37,647 nucleotides of DNA from Microcystis viridis FACHB-1342. GTDB taxonomy: Bacteria; Cyanobacteriota; Cyanobacteriia; Cyanobacteriales; Microcystaceae. A program made the position numbers and the translations under genes. The notes beneath the pieces were generated by a model that saw only the letters and a list, made by a program, of their open reading frames with translations, searched no databases and was not told the origin of the DNA. Location of the stretch: contig NZ_JACJSV010000047.1 of NCBI RefSeq assembly GCF_014698335.1, positions 1 to 37,647 on the forward strand, written 5' to 3'. Shown in pieces: positions 1 through 8,018 of this stretch (position 1 is the stretch's first letter; every line of letters starts with the position of its first letter).

Positions 1-101
1 CTTTCGTTAGCTTTTTGCCTAGAATCGCTAGATCTATTTCTAGCGAGAGAAGCCAGAAGCCTGTGTTGGCAAGTTTTCTAGCTCGCTTGTCCCCCTGTCA
101 G
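1..101 (-). mobile_element. MITE copy, truncated by window start
   Basis: Positions 86-101 read CTTGTCCCCCTGTCAG, identical to the right terminus of the intact MITE at 281-512. Read on the minus strand from 101, this stretch aligns without offset to the first 101 bases of that element: the AAATAGAT block lies 62 bases in and the CAAAAAGCTAACGA block 84 bases in for both copies, while the sequence between has diverged. It is therefore a second, older copy of the family, inserted just upstream of the transposase remnant. Its other end and target duplication lie outside the window. Confidence 0.7.
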
Positions 102-852
102 GTGTATGTGTTAAGAACTTCTCTGGAGTCAACCTTGATGGATGCAGCGACAACGGTTAAAGCTTATAAAAGTTTGTCTCAAGTGGAGGAGGCATTTCGC
201 TGTTATAAGTCAATTGATTTAAAGGTACGTCCTATCTATCATTATCAGGGTGATAGAGTCAAAGCTCATATCTTTTTATGCTGACAGGGGGACAAGACAT
301 CTCAAAGCGTTGTCCACAAAGGTTTTTAGGCTCCTCAGTTACAAATAGATACATCCCTTTCAGCCAAAAAGCTAACGAGAGAATCAGGGATTTGGGCGAG
401 CTTATTAGAAATCTTTATCAACAATGGGGAGTGATCTGCATCGAACTTTTTCGCTCGAACACCCCAAAAAGCTTATGCTGTAAGGAGTTCAGCCAGCTTG
501 TCCCCCTGTCAGCTTTTTATGTATGTTGGCTTATTATGTGGAATGGCATTTAAAACAGTGCTTGGCTCCTTTGTTATTTGAGGATGAAGAAATTGATGAT
601 GGTTCTCTGAATGTGATTAAAGCGAGTCGCAGTGAATCCGCTCAGTCTAAAGAGAGAAAAAAACGGAATCAAGAGGACTTTCCTGTGCATAGCTTTCGGA
701 CTTTGTTGGAAGACTTGGGGACGATTTGCTTGAATACAGTGGAATGTATGATTAGGGAGGGAAGTTATCGTTTTTCTAAGATAACTCGACCGACTAAACT
801 GCAACAAAAAGCGTTAGATTTATTGGGAGTTTCCCTGATTTGTACCCAGTAA
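102..852 (+). pseudogene. IS1634-like transposase, C-terminal part, broken by MITEs
   Basis: This is the C-terminal region of a DDE transposase resembling the IS1634 family. The 102-280 part encodes the block with the catalytic-type Glu (SQVEEAFRCYKSIDLKVRP) and a run ending AHIFLC. The 522-852 part continues MLAYYVEWHLKQ and ends with the stop at 850-852. Removing the 232-bp MITE at 281-512 and one copy of its 9-bp target duplication rejoins codon TG/T (Cys) in frame, giving AHIFLC-MLAYYVEW with no lost residue. The N-terminal part lies left of the older MITE at 1-101 or is gone. Family assignment is from recognition of the conserved C-terminal block. The gene cannot make a functional transposase as it stands. 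Confidence 0.75.
281..512 (+). mobile_element. 232-bp MITE with 16-bp perfect TIRs and 9-bp TSD
   Basis: The ends are CTGACAGGGGGACAAG (281-296) and its exact reverse complement (497-512). The element is flanked by a direct 9-bp duplication CTTTTTATG at 272-280 and 513-521. It has no coding capacity and is inserted in a transposase gene. The CTGAC terminus and 9-bp duplication resemble IS4-family groups such as IS50/IS10, so mobilisation by an IS4-type transposase is inferred. Confidence 0.9.
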
Positions 853-1060
853 CGGGGCGGCGGAAATTCTTTTAATCCCTTCTACAGCACAGGTTATGGC
901 TTTTTGTCAACGGGGAAGTCCAGTAATACGGGGTAAAATTCAATGGGATTGCGAATTTCATTTCACGAGTCTTCAGGCTTTTGAGGTGATAGTACACCCA
1001 AAGTTGCCCCAAAAATCCCCCTTTAAAATGTTCTTTAAATCCCTAAAAGGCTTGCTCTAA
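839..1060 (+). pseudogene. coding-like remnant, unknown gene
   Basis: An open frame of 73 codons runs from just after a TGA (836-838) to TAA (1058-1060), with protein-like composition: it contains EILLIPSTAQVMAFCQRG and GKIQWDCEFHFTSLQ. There is no suitable start codon; the only ATGs are internal. It overlaps the last codons of the transposase in another frame. It may be the 3' part of a gene disrupted by the insertion sequence, or transposon-end sequence. The last third (after HPKLPQ) is A-rich and may be non-coding. The family is not recognised. Confidence 0.3.
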
Positions 1061-1459
1061 AACTGAGAATTGCTGTCACTGCGGCGAAAAAAACCGAGCC
1101 GGACTCCCTAAAGACGTGGAAAAGAACGGCCACTGTGAGAGAGTAGTATCCATCGTCTCAGTCTTGAGATGCTCTGAAACTATGCACGACCACTGCTTGA
1201 GATATTTGTTTTTCAGCATTGCCTTTCACGACGCTCCTCTAAATCTCTAGCTTGATGTTCTCACCTTGAGTGTGTGACTGCTCACCTCTTTATAATAAAC
1301 CTACACCTGTCAGGGAGAAGGGAGGGGGGAGAAGGGAGAAAAAAGCTGATCGATCAGTGATCACTGATTCAAGTCTCCTTCGGTGCTATGATCGAGGATG
1401 TAAAGTTTTATCAACACTACCTTAAACAAGCTCTCAAGAGAGGATATAAAGAACAACAG
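1061..1459. other. intergenic region upstream of sodB
   Basis: No gene is supported here. The region holds a candidate promoter (1266-1296), a purine-rich run of GGGAGAAGGGAGG type at 1314-1342, and a palindrome-rich stretch GCTGATCGATCAG with GTGATCAC at about 1346-1368. An ATG at 1388 is in frame with sodB but would add 24 residues absent from Fe-SODs, so 1388-1459 is probably untranslated leader. Confidence 0.5.
1266..1296 (+). promoter_or_regulatory. candidate sigma-70-type promoter for sodB
   Basis: TTGAGT (1266-1271) and a perfect TATAAT (1291-1296) are separated by 19 bp. They lie about 165 bp upstream of the chosen sodB start, which would give a long leader. The spacing is slightly long, so this is a pattern match only. 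Confidence 0.35.
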
Positions 1460-2059
1460 ATGGCTTACACACTTCCCCCTTTACCCTACGATTACACTGC
1501 CTTAGAGCCTTGCATCACCAAAAGCACTCTAGAATTCCACCACGACAAGCACCACGCCGCTTATGTCAATAACTATAACGGTTTGGTCAAAGATACGGAA
1601 CTCGATGCTCTCTCTTTAGAAGAAGTTATCGTTAAGGTTGCTGGTGATGCTTCTAAAGCTGGGGTTTTCAACAATGCCGCCCAAGCATGGAATCATAGTT
1701 TTTATTGGGACTGCATGAAACCGGCGGGTGGCGGTGCGCCTACTGGTGCTTTAGCCGCTAAAATTAACGCAGATTTCGGCAGTTTCGAGAAATTTGTCGA
1801 AGCTTTCAAAACCGCCGGCGCGACTCAATTCGGTAGCGGTTGGGCTTGGTTGGTTCTCGATAACGGTACTCTCAAAGTCACCAAAACTGGCAACGCTGAC
1901 AATCCTTTAACCGCCGGACAGGTTCCCCTCTTAACTATGGATGTGTGGGAACACGCTTATTATCTCGACTACCAAAATCGTCGTCCCGATTACATCAGCG
2001 ACTTTTTAACCAAGTTGGTTAATTGGGATTTCGTGGCTGCTAATTTAGCGGCGGCCTAA
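1460..2059 (+). CDS. sodB: superoxide dismutase [Fe]
   Basis: Cytosolic iron superoxide dismutase that converts superoxide to peroxide and oxygen. The product is 199 aa, the normal family length, starting MAYTLPPLPY. Metal ligands are visible as H27 (FHHDKHHAAY), H79 (AWNHSFYW), D161 and H165 (DVWEHAYYLDY). Q75 in NAAQAWNH is the second-sphere glutamine placed as in Fe-type rather than Mn-type enzymes. The upstream in-frame ATG at 1388 would add a non-homologous 24-residue extension, so the ATG at 1460 is preferred; a weak purine-rich site (AGAGAGG) lies about 17 nt upstream. The gene appears monocistronic, with a candidate promoter at 1266-1296, and is followed by heptamer repeats. Confidence 0.95.
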   Translation: MAYTLPPLPYDYTALEPCITKSTLEFHHDKHHAAYVNNYNGLVKDTELDALSLEEVIVKVAGDASKAGVFNNAAQAWNHSFYWDCMKPAGGGAPTGALAAKINADFGSFEKFVEAFKTAGATQFGSGWAWLVLDNGTLKVTKTGNADNPLTAGQVPLLTMDVWEHAYYLDYQNRRPDYISDFLTKLVNWDFVAANLAAA

Positions 2060-2080
2060 AAATTTGGCTCAGTTAATCAG

Positions 2081-2122
2081 TTATCAGTTATCAGTTATCA
2101 GTTATCAGTTATCAGTTATCAG
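2081..2122. repeat. tandem heptamer TTATCAG x6
   Basis: Six perfect tandem copies of TTATCAG follow the sodB stop by 21 bp, after a degenerate TTAATCAG. Short tandem heptamers of this kind are common between genes in cyanobacteria; the same unit recurs at 25561-25747. Confidence 0.9.
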
Positions 2123-2262
2123 GGGTTGGCGAGCAGAGAGAAACCATCCATAGGTTGGAGGTTAATACTACTCTTAAAACTGGCAAATCTCTCTAATATT
2201 AATTATCCTTAAAGTAGATAACCAGAAAAAACTTTTTTAACATCGATCGCGCTTGTTGCACA

Positions 2263-3057
2263 ATGGAACAACCTGTCAGTTGGATTATTCCCCGTCATCC
2301 CCGTCCCGATTATCCCCTGTTTGTATTTTTACCCGGAATGGATGGCAGCGGCCAACTCTACCATCGTCAGATTAAAAACCTTGCTCCTTACTTCGATCTG
2401 CGTTGTTTGGCGATTTCCCCGCAATATCTCGGCGATTGGGAGGAATTAAGCGATTGCGTGATTGCTTTATTGGCACAGGAATTAAAGGGACAATCGAGAA
2501 AAGTCTATCTCTGCGGTGAGTCTTTTGGTGGCTGTTTAGCCTTGAAAATAGCGACAAAATCACCAAAATTGCTTAAAAAACTGATTTTAATTAACCCTGC
2601 TTCTTCTTTTAATCAAAGACCTCTTTTAAGCTTGGGAATCGGTATCACCCAGATGATGCCCGATTTCATCCATAGCGGCTCGGCACTAACTATTTTACCC
2701 TTTCTGGCCGCTCTGGGTCGAATATCCCGGGAAGATCGCCGCTCTCTCCTCAAAGCCATGCAATACGTCCCACCGAAGACGATTAGCTGGCGTTTATCCC
2801 AGTTACAACGGTTTCAGGTTAGTGCCAGCGAGTTAAAAAGTCTGCAATTGGAGGTGTTAGTGATAGCCAGTCAAGGAGATCGACTCTTACCATCGGTAGC
2901 GGAGGCTAAACGCCTAATTCAGCAGTTACCCGCCGCAAAATTAACAATTCTGCCCCATAGTGGTCACGCTTGCCTACTGGAAACCGATATTCACCTCAAA
3001 GACATTCTTCATCACCATGCTTGTCTCCCCCGAAGCTTACCCGCAAAAAGTCACTGA
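2263..3057 (+). CDS. alpha/beta-fold hydrolase
   Basis: A 264-aa alpha/beta hydrolase. An oxyanion-type loop FLPGMDGSG lies near residues 21-30, the nucleophile elbow GESFGG near residues 87-92, an Asp in SQGDRLLP near residue 206, and the His of HSGHACLLE near residue 235. The fold resembles esterases/lipases and the hydrolase half of phytyl-ester-type enzymes, but the substrate cannot be read from sequence. The last 41 nt overlap the start of mnmD in another frame, so the two genes are probably cotranscribed. The start ATG is followed by a natural N-terminus (MEQPVSWIIP). No signal peptide or membrane segment is seen, so it is probably cytosolic. Confidence 0.8.
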   Translation: MEQPVSWIIPRHPRPDYPLFVFLPGMDGSGQLYHRQIKNLAPYFDLRCLAISPQYLGDWEELSDCVIALLAQELKGQSRKVYLCGESFGGCLALKIATKSPKLLKKLILINPASSFNQRPLLSLGIGITQMMPDFIHSGSALTILPFLAALGRISREDRRSLLKAMQYVPPKTISWRLSQLQRFQVSASELKSLQLEVLVIASQGDRLLPSVAEAKRLIQQLPAAKLTILPHSGHACLLETDIHLKDILHHHACLPRSLPAKSH

Positions 3058-3913
3058 GGATGGTTCTTATACCTTTTTTTCGACCGAATTCGGCGAATGT
3101 TATCATTCTACCTCCGGGGCAAGGGAAGAAGCCGAGAAAAAATTTATCCTCTCCAGTCGTCTGGCAGCAAAAGCAGACCAGAGCAATAATCTGAAAGTTC
3201 TTGACATTTGTTACGGCTTAGGGTACAATGCCGCCGCAGCCTTGGCGGCCATTTGGCGAGTTAGGGGGGATTGTCGGGTAGAATTATTAGCGTTAGAAAG
3301 CGATCGAATGGTTCCCCTAGCAGCTATTAGAGAGAATCTCTTAAATAGTTGGAGTCAACCAATTCCCGAATATTTAAGTGATTTTGCCCATAATCACCGG
3401 CTGGACTTGCCTAATCTCACTGCTAAACTGTTAATCGGGGATGCGCGACAGACGATAACCAAGGTGATTGAGGCGGGTTTTCAAGCGGAGGCAATTTTTC
3501 TCGATCCCTTTTCCCCGAGTAAATGTCCGCAACTGTGGACGGTGGAGTTTTTAGCTTTAGTGGCCAAATGCCTGAGTCCGACGGGTTATTTAGTCACCTA
3601 TTCCTGTGCTGCCTCGGTGCGAAGGGCTTTACAATTAGCAGGATTGCAGATTGGAGCCACCGATAGCGTCGGGCGGCGATCGCCAGGGACAATAGCCAGT
3701 TTTTTGTCCTTACCCCCATCTCTATCGGCACAGGAACGGGAACATCTGCAAACTAAGGCCGCTATTCCCTATCGAGACGAGACTTTAACCGACCCAGCCG
3801 AAGTGATTATACAACGTCGTCGCAGCGAACAGGCTCTCTCTGACTTAGAACCGACTAGCCACTGGAAAAAACGTTGGCAAAGAGCGGTGAGTTCGATCGA
3901 AATCTCGGAATGA
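3017..3913 (+). CDS. mnmD: MnmD-like tRNA 5-methylaminomethyl-2-thiouridine methyltransferase
   Basis: A SAM-dependent methyltransferase of the MnmD/MnmC-N family (DUF752), which completes mnm5s2U at wobble position 34 of tRNA. Visible motifs are DICYGLGYNAAAAL (SAM-binding loop), the acidic strand VELLALESD, and the family signature FLDPFSPSKCPQLWT. A start at 2960 would add 19 residues read in another frame of the hydrolase gene; the ATG at 3017 (MLVSPEAYPQKVTEDGSYTF) fits the usual N-terminus and gives 298 aa. It overlaps the hydrolase by 41 nt. The FAD oxidase domain of bifunctional MnmC is absent, as in other stand-alone MnmD proteins. Confidence 0.85.
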   Translation: MLVSPEAYPQKVTEDGSYTFFSTEFGECYHSTSGAREEAEKKFILSSRLAAKADQSNNLKVLDICYGLGYNAAAALAAIWRVRGDCRVELLALESDRMVPLAAIRENLLNSWSQPIPEYLSDFAHNHRLDLPNLTAKLLIGDARQTITKVIEAGFQAEAIFLDPFSPSKCPQLWTVEFLALVAKCLSPTGYLVTYSCAASVRRALQLAGLQIGATDSVGRRSPGTIASFLSLPPSLSAQEREHLQTKAAIPYRDETLTDPAEVIIQRRRSEQALSDLEPTSHWKKRWQRAVSSIEISE

Positions 3914-3915
3914 GA

Positions 3916-4068
3916 TTAATTGGGAAAGAATCCCCGGGCTAAAATTTGTTTGTATTGCTGATGCTGTCTCGGTTCTAGGGTTTGACTAGAGACAATTCTC
4001 GCTCGCGTTTTCCGAAAGTCCCACCCTATAGGAGTAATTTCGGGGCTGTCAACCAGAATAACTGACAC
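3916..4068 (-). CDS. possible small protein overlapping sixA 3' end
   Basis: A 50-codon frame begins with GTG inside the last 43 nt of sixA (different frame) and ends with TAA at 3916-3918, two bases beyond the convergent mnmD stop. The predicted peptide starts MSVILVDSPEITPIGWDF and ends QILARGFFPN; the composition is protein-like and no stop interrupts it. There is no clear Shine-Dalgarno site, though overlap with sixA could allow translational coupling. The family is not recognised. It could instead be a frame-shifted tail of a longer protein. Confidence 0.4.
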   Translation of the reverse strand: MSVILVDSPEITPIGWDFRKTRARIVSSQTLEPRQHQQYKQILARGFFPN

Positions 4069-4520
4069 TTACCTAGGGGATTTTGTTGATTGGGAACCTC
4101 TAGACCAATTATTCCCGCTTTTTTGACCGATAATTTTCCTTGAAACTTGCCCCAAACTAGCATTTCCGTCCAATAGCCTAAATCCGGTTCGTGGCCCACC
4201 AGTGCAATCGCGTTTTCCTCTCGCTGATAGTCGGACTTTTGCCACCACTGCACCCAATCTTGAATATTGCCATTGGGCGATAGGGGATTAAATTGCTCAA
4301 TTTTACTGCTTAAACCCGCTTTTTGCAAAATTTCGGCGGTTTGCACGGCACGCACCAATGGGGAAGTGAGAATTAGGTCAAATTTCACCCCCAACTGTCC
4401 TAATCTTTGGGCAACTTTAGCAGTTTTTGCCTTACCTTCCTCGGTTAAAGGACGTTCCCTATCGTTGAGATAATCCTCCGATTGTCCTGCTAATCCATGA
4501 CGCACAAAATAAAGTTTCAT
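4026..4520 (-). CDS. sixA: phosphohistidine phosphatase SixA
   Basis: A 164-aa histidine-phosphatase-superfamily protein of the SixA type, which removes phosphate from phosphohistidine (in E. coli, from phosphotransfer proteins). The catalytic RHG motif is at residues 7-9 (MKLYFVRHG), followed by the family block RPLTEEGKAKTAKVA, the substrate loop TSPLVRAVQTAEIL, and the second catalytic His in LVGHEPDLGYW. The length is normal for SixA. The gene is divergent from nothing nearby; it lies 52 bp downstream of the DHH gene on the same strand and is probably cotranscribed. The 3' end overlaps a possible small ORF. Confidence 0.88.
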   Translation of the reverse strand: MKLYFVRHGLAGQSEDYLNDRERPLTEEGKAKTAKVAQRLGQLGVKFDLILTSPLVRAVQTAEILQKAGLSSKIEQFNPLSPNGNIQDWVQWWQKSDYQREENAIALVGHEPDLGYWTEMLVWGKFQGKLSVKKAGIIGLEVPNQQNPLGKCQLFWLTAPKLLL

Positions 4521-4572
4521 ATCAGTGTCGGGTCGGTCTTGGCGATGATAATAGATAGCTGAGGTCTGATAC

Positions 4573-5796
4573 TTAGGTGCGAATTACCTTTTCATCGGGG
4601 TTAACTAGATGGGAAAGTTTTTGTTTGATTTGGGTGTCATACATTTCCCACTTAAGTTTAGCGTATTCGGCATTATTATTAAAACCACCGAGGAAACCGA
4701 TAGGAATTTCAAAACCTCCGGCCATATAACGGCCACCACCAAAAAAGCGACCTTGGTTATCTTGTCCGAAAGCTTCCTTGAGAAATTCATCGGGATCTAG
4801 GGTAATTTTACTGGTACGCATAGAACCAATGACTAACTCGATATCCTCATCTTCATCGTGAACGATACCATAAACTAAAGCCGTGTGAACATTTTCTTCT
4901 GTCACCAAAAAATCGGCAGCCTGGGGAATCGCATCTCGGTCATCATAACGCAAATAACCGACCCCGGCGATCGAATAATTATTTTTAATAATACGGTTTT
5001 TTAAGGCTCGTTCGATCACATCCATCACCCGTCGGGATCTGGCCGATTGCAGGACAGCGTTTAATAATTGAGCATCGTAGAAACGACTGAGATAACCAGC
5101 AGCAATAAATTCACACTCTTGCGCTTGCATTAAATTATTCGTGTCTGATCGCAATCCGTGCATCAAAGCTGTGGCACACTTAACATGGACGGTATCGCTA
5201 CTATTAAAATTCAGTAACCCTTTTTGGATATATTGGGTTAACATCGTCGCTGTTGCCCGGATTTGGGGACGAATATCAACAAATTCCGCCTCTAGATCCC
5301 CTTGGCGAGTATGATGATCAATCACGGCAATAACGGGAATTTTTGCCTGTTTAACCAGAGTGGTTAACTGACTATTGGTTCCCTGACCATCGACGAAAAC
5401 ACAACCCTGATAAACTGAAAGATCTCTATCCTTGAGGGTATGGACTCCCCAACGTTTAGCCGGTAAACCTGTTAGTTTTACCAAAGCGACATTTTCCTGA
5501 TGGGAGAGAGTACCCGCATAGACTATATCACAGTGAATATCGTACTGTTCGGCGATAATTTGATAGGCCCAGGCACTAGAAAGAGCATCGGGATCCGGGA
5601 AATCCTGCATCACCACAATTTGATTTTCGCCGCGGTGATTTTCCAAAGTACGTCGCAGGCGATCAATTAGGGAAATAAGTAGGGTATCATTACTAACCGT
5701 GACTGGAGGAAGGGGACATACTGCCGACGGTTCCCCTAACACTATATCGGTTTCGAGGGACTTGGCAGGAACTAGACTCAGTAATTCAGCCATCAT
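4573..5796 (-). CDS. DHH/DHHA1 family phosphoesterase (NrnA-like)
   Basis: A 407-aa DHH-superfamily phosphoesterase, related to NrnA-type nanoRNase/pAp phosphatases. Motifs: DFPDPDALSSAW with DPDAL at residues 68-72, FVDGQGTN (Asp near 136), and the name-giving DHH at 160-162 (VIDHHTRQGD). The C-terminal DHHA1 domain carries the Gly-rich substrate loop FFGGGRYMAGG. The family hydrolyses short oligonucleotides, pAp or cyclic dinucleotides; the exact substrate is not readable here. The first about 50 residues are an extension before the DHH domain. It lies upstream of sixA on the same strand. Confidence 0.85.
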   Translation of the reverse strand: MMAELLSLVPAKSLETDIVLGEPSAVCPLPPVTVSNDTLLISLIDRLRRTLENHRGENQIVVMQDFPDPDALSSAWAYQIIAEQYDIHCDIVYAGTLSHQENVALVKLTGLPAKRWGVHTLKDRDLSVYQGCVFVDGQGTNSQLTTLVKQAKIPVIAVIDHHTRQGDLEAEFVDIRPQIRATATMLTQYIQKGLLNFNSSDTVHVKCATALMHGLRSDTNNLMQAQECEFIAAGYLSRFYDAQLLNAVLQSARSRRVMDVIERALKNRIIKNNYSIAGVGYLRYDDRDAIPQAADFLVTEENVHTALVYGIVHDEDEDIELVIGSMRTSKITLDPDEFLKEAFGQDNQGRFFGGGRYMAGGFEIPIGFLGGFNNNAEYAKLKWEMYDTQIKQKLSHLVNPDEKVIRT

Positions 5797-6059
5797 TTTT
5801 AGAAAAGTTTGCTTAAGGGTAGATTCAGTCGGGATTTTTTGAGCTAATTAATTCTAGACGATATTCTGGCTCGATCGGTTCATCTCAAATATTAAGCTTT
5901 TCTTGCCCCTAGCTCCCCACTGTCGGGCTATAACTCTAGTCTATCAAAAGACCTTTCCTGTTTGTTCTGGGAGAGCGGTTAGGAGTGAGGGCAATTAACC
6001 ATCGCTGCCATTACCTGTGAAAATAGATAATTTAGATAGTCAACGCCTTACCATTAATC

Positions 6060-6647
6060 ATGGATAAACCGATAGATATTGAAGTAGTTAGAACTGAAGC
6101 ACTAAGAAAGCTAGGCAGAAATATAGTTAATTTTTCAAAGATTGAAGGTATTTTAAAGTATCTACTTTCAGTTAGTCAGATTGAGAGATTATCAACATCA
6201 ACTCGTAACCAGTTCGTTGACAGTCATGAGAGATTTCGTAAGCGCCCATTAGGTCAACTGGTTAAGGAATTACATAACACTGTGCTAGTGGATGATAGTC
6301 AGTCTGAACCTCAACTAGACTCTTCTGAGTTAGGTATGTCTTTGTCATTTAAGGTTACCTATAGTGACTCAGATTTCTTAAATGCTCAGAAACAGGCTCT
6401 CTCAGACATTGTGGCGGAACGAAACAAGCTGATTCATGAAGATTTAGCGCTACTCGATACTAGCTCTATAGAAGACTATTATAAGTTAATCAGTCTTTTG
6501 GATGAACAAAACCCTCGATTATTAACTCATCTTGAAGAGCTTGGGTGGATGCTAACCTCATTTATAGAGGGAATAAAAGACCTTCAAGAATTCATTAAAT
6601 CACCAGACTTTCACCAGTTTATACACTCTAGCCAATCCGATGCCTAA
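6060..6647 (+). CDS. HEPN-like protein, possible RNase
   Basis: A 195-aa alpha-helical, charged protein with no signal peptide. Residues 121-126 are R-N-K-L-I-H, matching the R-x4-6-H motif of HEPN-domain ribonucleases, set in the helix IVAERNKLIHEDLALLD as in HEPN/Abi-like proteins. The N-terminal part (LGRNIVNFSKIEGILKYLL) resembles the first helix of C4- or Cthe_2314-type HEPN proteins. No minimal nucleotidyltransferase or other antitoxin gene lies beside it: the upstream gene is divergent and downstream comes a repeat remnant, then a convergent glycosyltransferase gene. AT-richer codon use than its neighbours suggests an accessory gene. Function in RNA cleavage or defence is inference. 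Confidence 0.55.
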   Translation: MDKPIDIEVVRTEALRKLGRNIVNFSKIEGILKYLLSVSQIERLSTSTRNQFVDSHERFRKRPLGQLVKELHNTVLVDDSQSEPQLDSSELGMSLSFKVTYSDSDFLNAQKQALSDIVAERNKLIHEDLALLDTSSIEDYYKLISLLDEQNPRLLTHLEELGWMLTSFIEGIKDLQEFIKSPDFHQFIHSSQSDA

Positions 6648-6689
6648 CAAGTGCGTGTACAGGGAACGGCGGCAGACACTATCGGTTAT

Positions 6690-6743
6690 GATGCAGACAG
6701 TTGGTCACACCCTGTCCCCAGGAAAAACTTTTTCAGCAGACCC
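6690..6743 (-). repeat. remnant end of GGGTCTGCTGAA MITE family
   Basis: Read on the minus strand, 6743 begins GGGTCTGCTGAAAAAGT, identical to the left end of the MITE at 27664-28051, and similarity continues over about 45 bp (AACTTTTTC, CACCC blocks). No opposite end was found nearby, so this is a truncated copy lying just past the 3' end of the glycosyltransferase gene. Confidence 0.55.
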
Positions 6744-6749
6744 TAGCTA

Positions 6750-8018
6750 TTATACCGATAGGACGGGTTGGCCGGTAGAAATGGCTTTTTCGACGATATC
6801 GGCGGCCATTTTCACTCCTCCAGTCTTCTGTAGTGCTTTTTGCATTCTCAGGGCATTTTCTCGGTAACTGGGGACGGATAAGACCTTTTCAATCGCCTTT
6901 CGTAAACGGGGAACTTCTAGACGGGAAATCGGAATCACTTCCCCTGTCCCCGACCATTTTATCCGAGCAGATACCCCCGGTTGGTCGTTAGTGATGGGAA
7001 TGGCCACCATCGGTACAGCTTGGGCAAGGGATTCTAGGGTAGTATTTAAGCCTGCGTGGGTGATAGTAAGAGAGGCTCTGGTTAAAAGCTCTAATTGGGG
7101 AGCGTAGGGAACAACTAGGGCGTTTTTGGTGGTTATTTGAATGTTAGAGTCGGTATTGCCCAAGGATAAAACTAATTGTACCGGCAAATCGGCACAGGCT
7201 TCGGCGATCGCATTAAAAGTCGATTGTAGGCGAGTTTGAATTGTACCAAGGGAAGCATAAATCAAGGGTTGTCCGGTTAATTTTTCGTAGGGAAAAGGAA
7301 TCGGTTTTCTGGTGGAGGAATCGTGAAAGGGGCCGGTAAAGTGGAAGTGAGCGGGTAAATTTGGCCGAGGAAACTCGAATTCGGCAGGTTGTTGGCTAAT
7401 TTGGGCAATGGGTGAATAGCGTTGATTGATGTTTTGATAGGGAATTAACCCCCATTCTTGACGTTGCCGGTTGATTAACTCATTCAGAGGACGAGTCAGA
7501 GAGTCAAGGAGTTTATAGCCAAGTTTATTGCGAATAACCCCGATAAATGAGGGATTATAGTCCCAAGTAGTCATAAAGGGCGGAATAAGCGGGTCACGAT
7601 TTAAAACCAATGCCCCAGCAAAACTGACAAAGGGAATAGCTAATTTTTCTGCGATTGTACCCCCTGAGGGGGAGACTTGATCGACAATTAGGGCATCAAT
7701 TCCCAAGCGACGCATCTCTTGAGGGATAGTTTCAAAGAGGGCAGCGGTAGAATTAGTCACTGATTGTACCGTGCGACGGACGGCGGCTGTTCCCTGTAAT
7801 TGACCAATTTCGGCTAAATTTTTGGCTGATGTGCCTTTCGGATATTTGTCGGGTGCAATTGCCTGAAAATTTAACCCGGCTGCTTGCACCATTTCTTCAC
7901 CATCAAGAGTTAAAAAACAGGTAACTTTATGACCGCGTTTTTGTAACTCTTTTCCTAAAGGTAGGAGAGAATAAATATGTCCAGAGGTTGTAGGACAGAG
8001 TAAACCAAAATGAGTCAT
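6750..8018 (-). CDS. MGT-type glycosyltransferase (GT1-like)
   Basis: A 422-aa GT-B glycosyltransferase resembling UDP-glucuronosyl/glucosyltransferases and the zeaxanthin glucosyltransferase (CrtX) group. The N-terminal acceptor domain begins MTHFGLLCPTTSGHIYSLLP with the conserved His of GH. The C-terminal donor site shows YASLGTIQ, VVPYAPQLELL and the signature THAGLNTTLESLAQAVPMV with a downstream NDQPGVSARI, equivalent to the family's D/E-Q sugar-binding pair. The acceptor is not readable; a carotenoid or other hydrophobic metabolite is possible. Its ATG overlaps the TAA of the upstream solute-binding gene by one base (TAATG), so translation is probably coupled. Confidence 0.8.
   Translation of the reverse strand: MTHFGLLCPTTSGHIYSLLPLGKELQKRGHKVTCFLTLDGEEMVQAAGLNFQAIAPDKYPKGTSAKNLAEIGQLQGTAAVRRTVQSVTNSTAALFETIPQEMRRLGIDALIVDQVSPSGGTIAEKLAIPFVSFAGALVLNRDPLIPPFMTTWDYNPSFIGVIRNKLGYKLLDSLTRPLNELINRQRQEWGLIPYQNINQRYSPIAQISQQPAEFEFPRPNLPAHFHFTGPFHDSSTRKPIPFPYEKLTGQPLIYASLGTIQTRLQSTFNAIAEACADLPVQLVLSLGNTDSNIQITTKNALVVPYAPQLELLTRASLTITHAGLNTTLESLAQAVPMVAIPITNDQPGVSARIKWSGTGEVIPISRLEVPRLRKAIEKVLSVPSYRENALRMQKALQKTGGVKMAADIVEKAISTGQPVLSV

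Noticed and set aside
574-807. 77-codon minus-strand ORF in the transposase
   Set aside because: Shadow frame opposite the conserved transposase reading frame.
1388-1459. Longer N-terminus for sodB
   Set aside because: The extra 24 residues do not look like a signal peptide and Fe-SODs start at MAYTLPPLPY.
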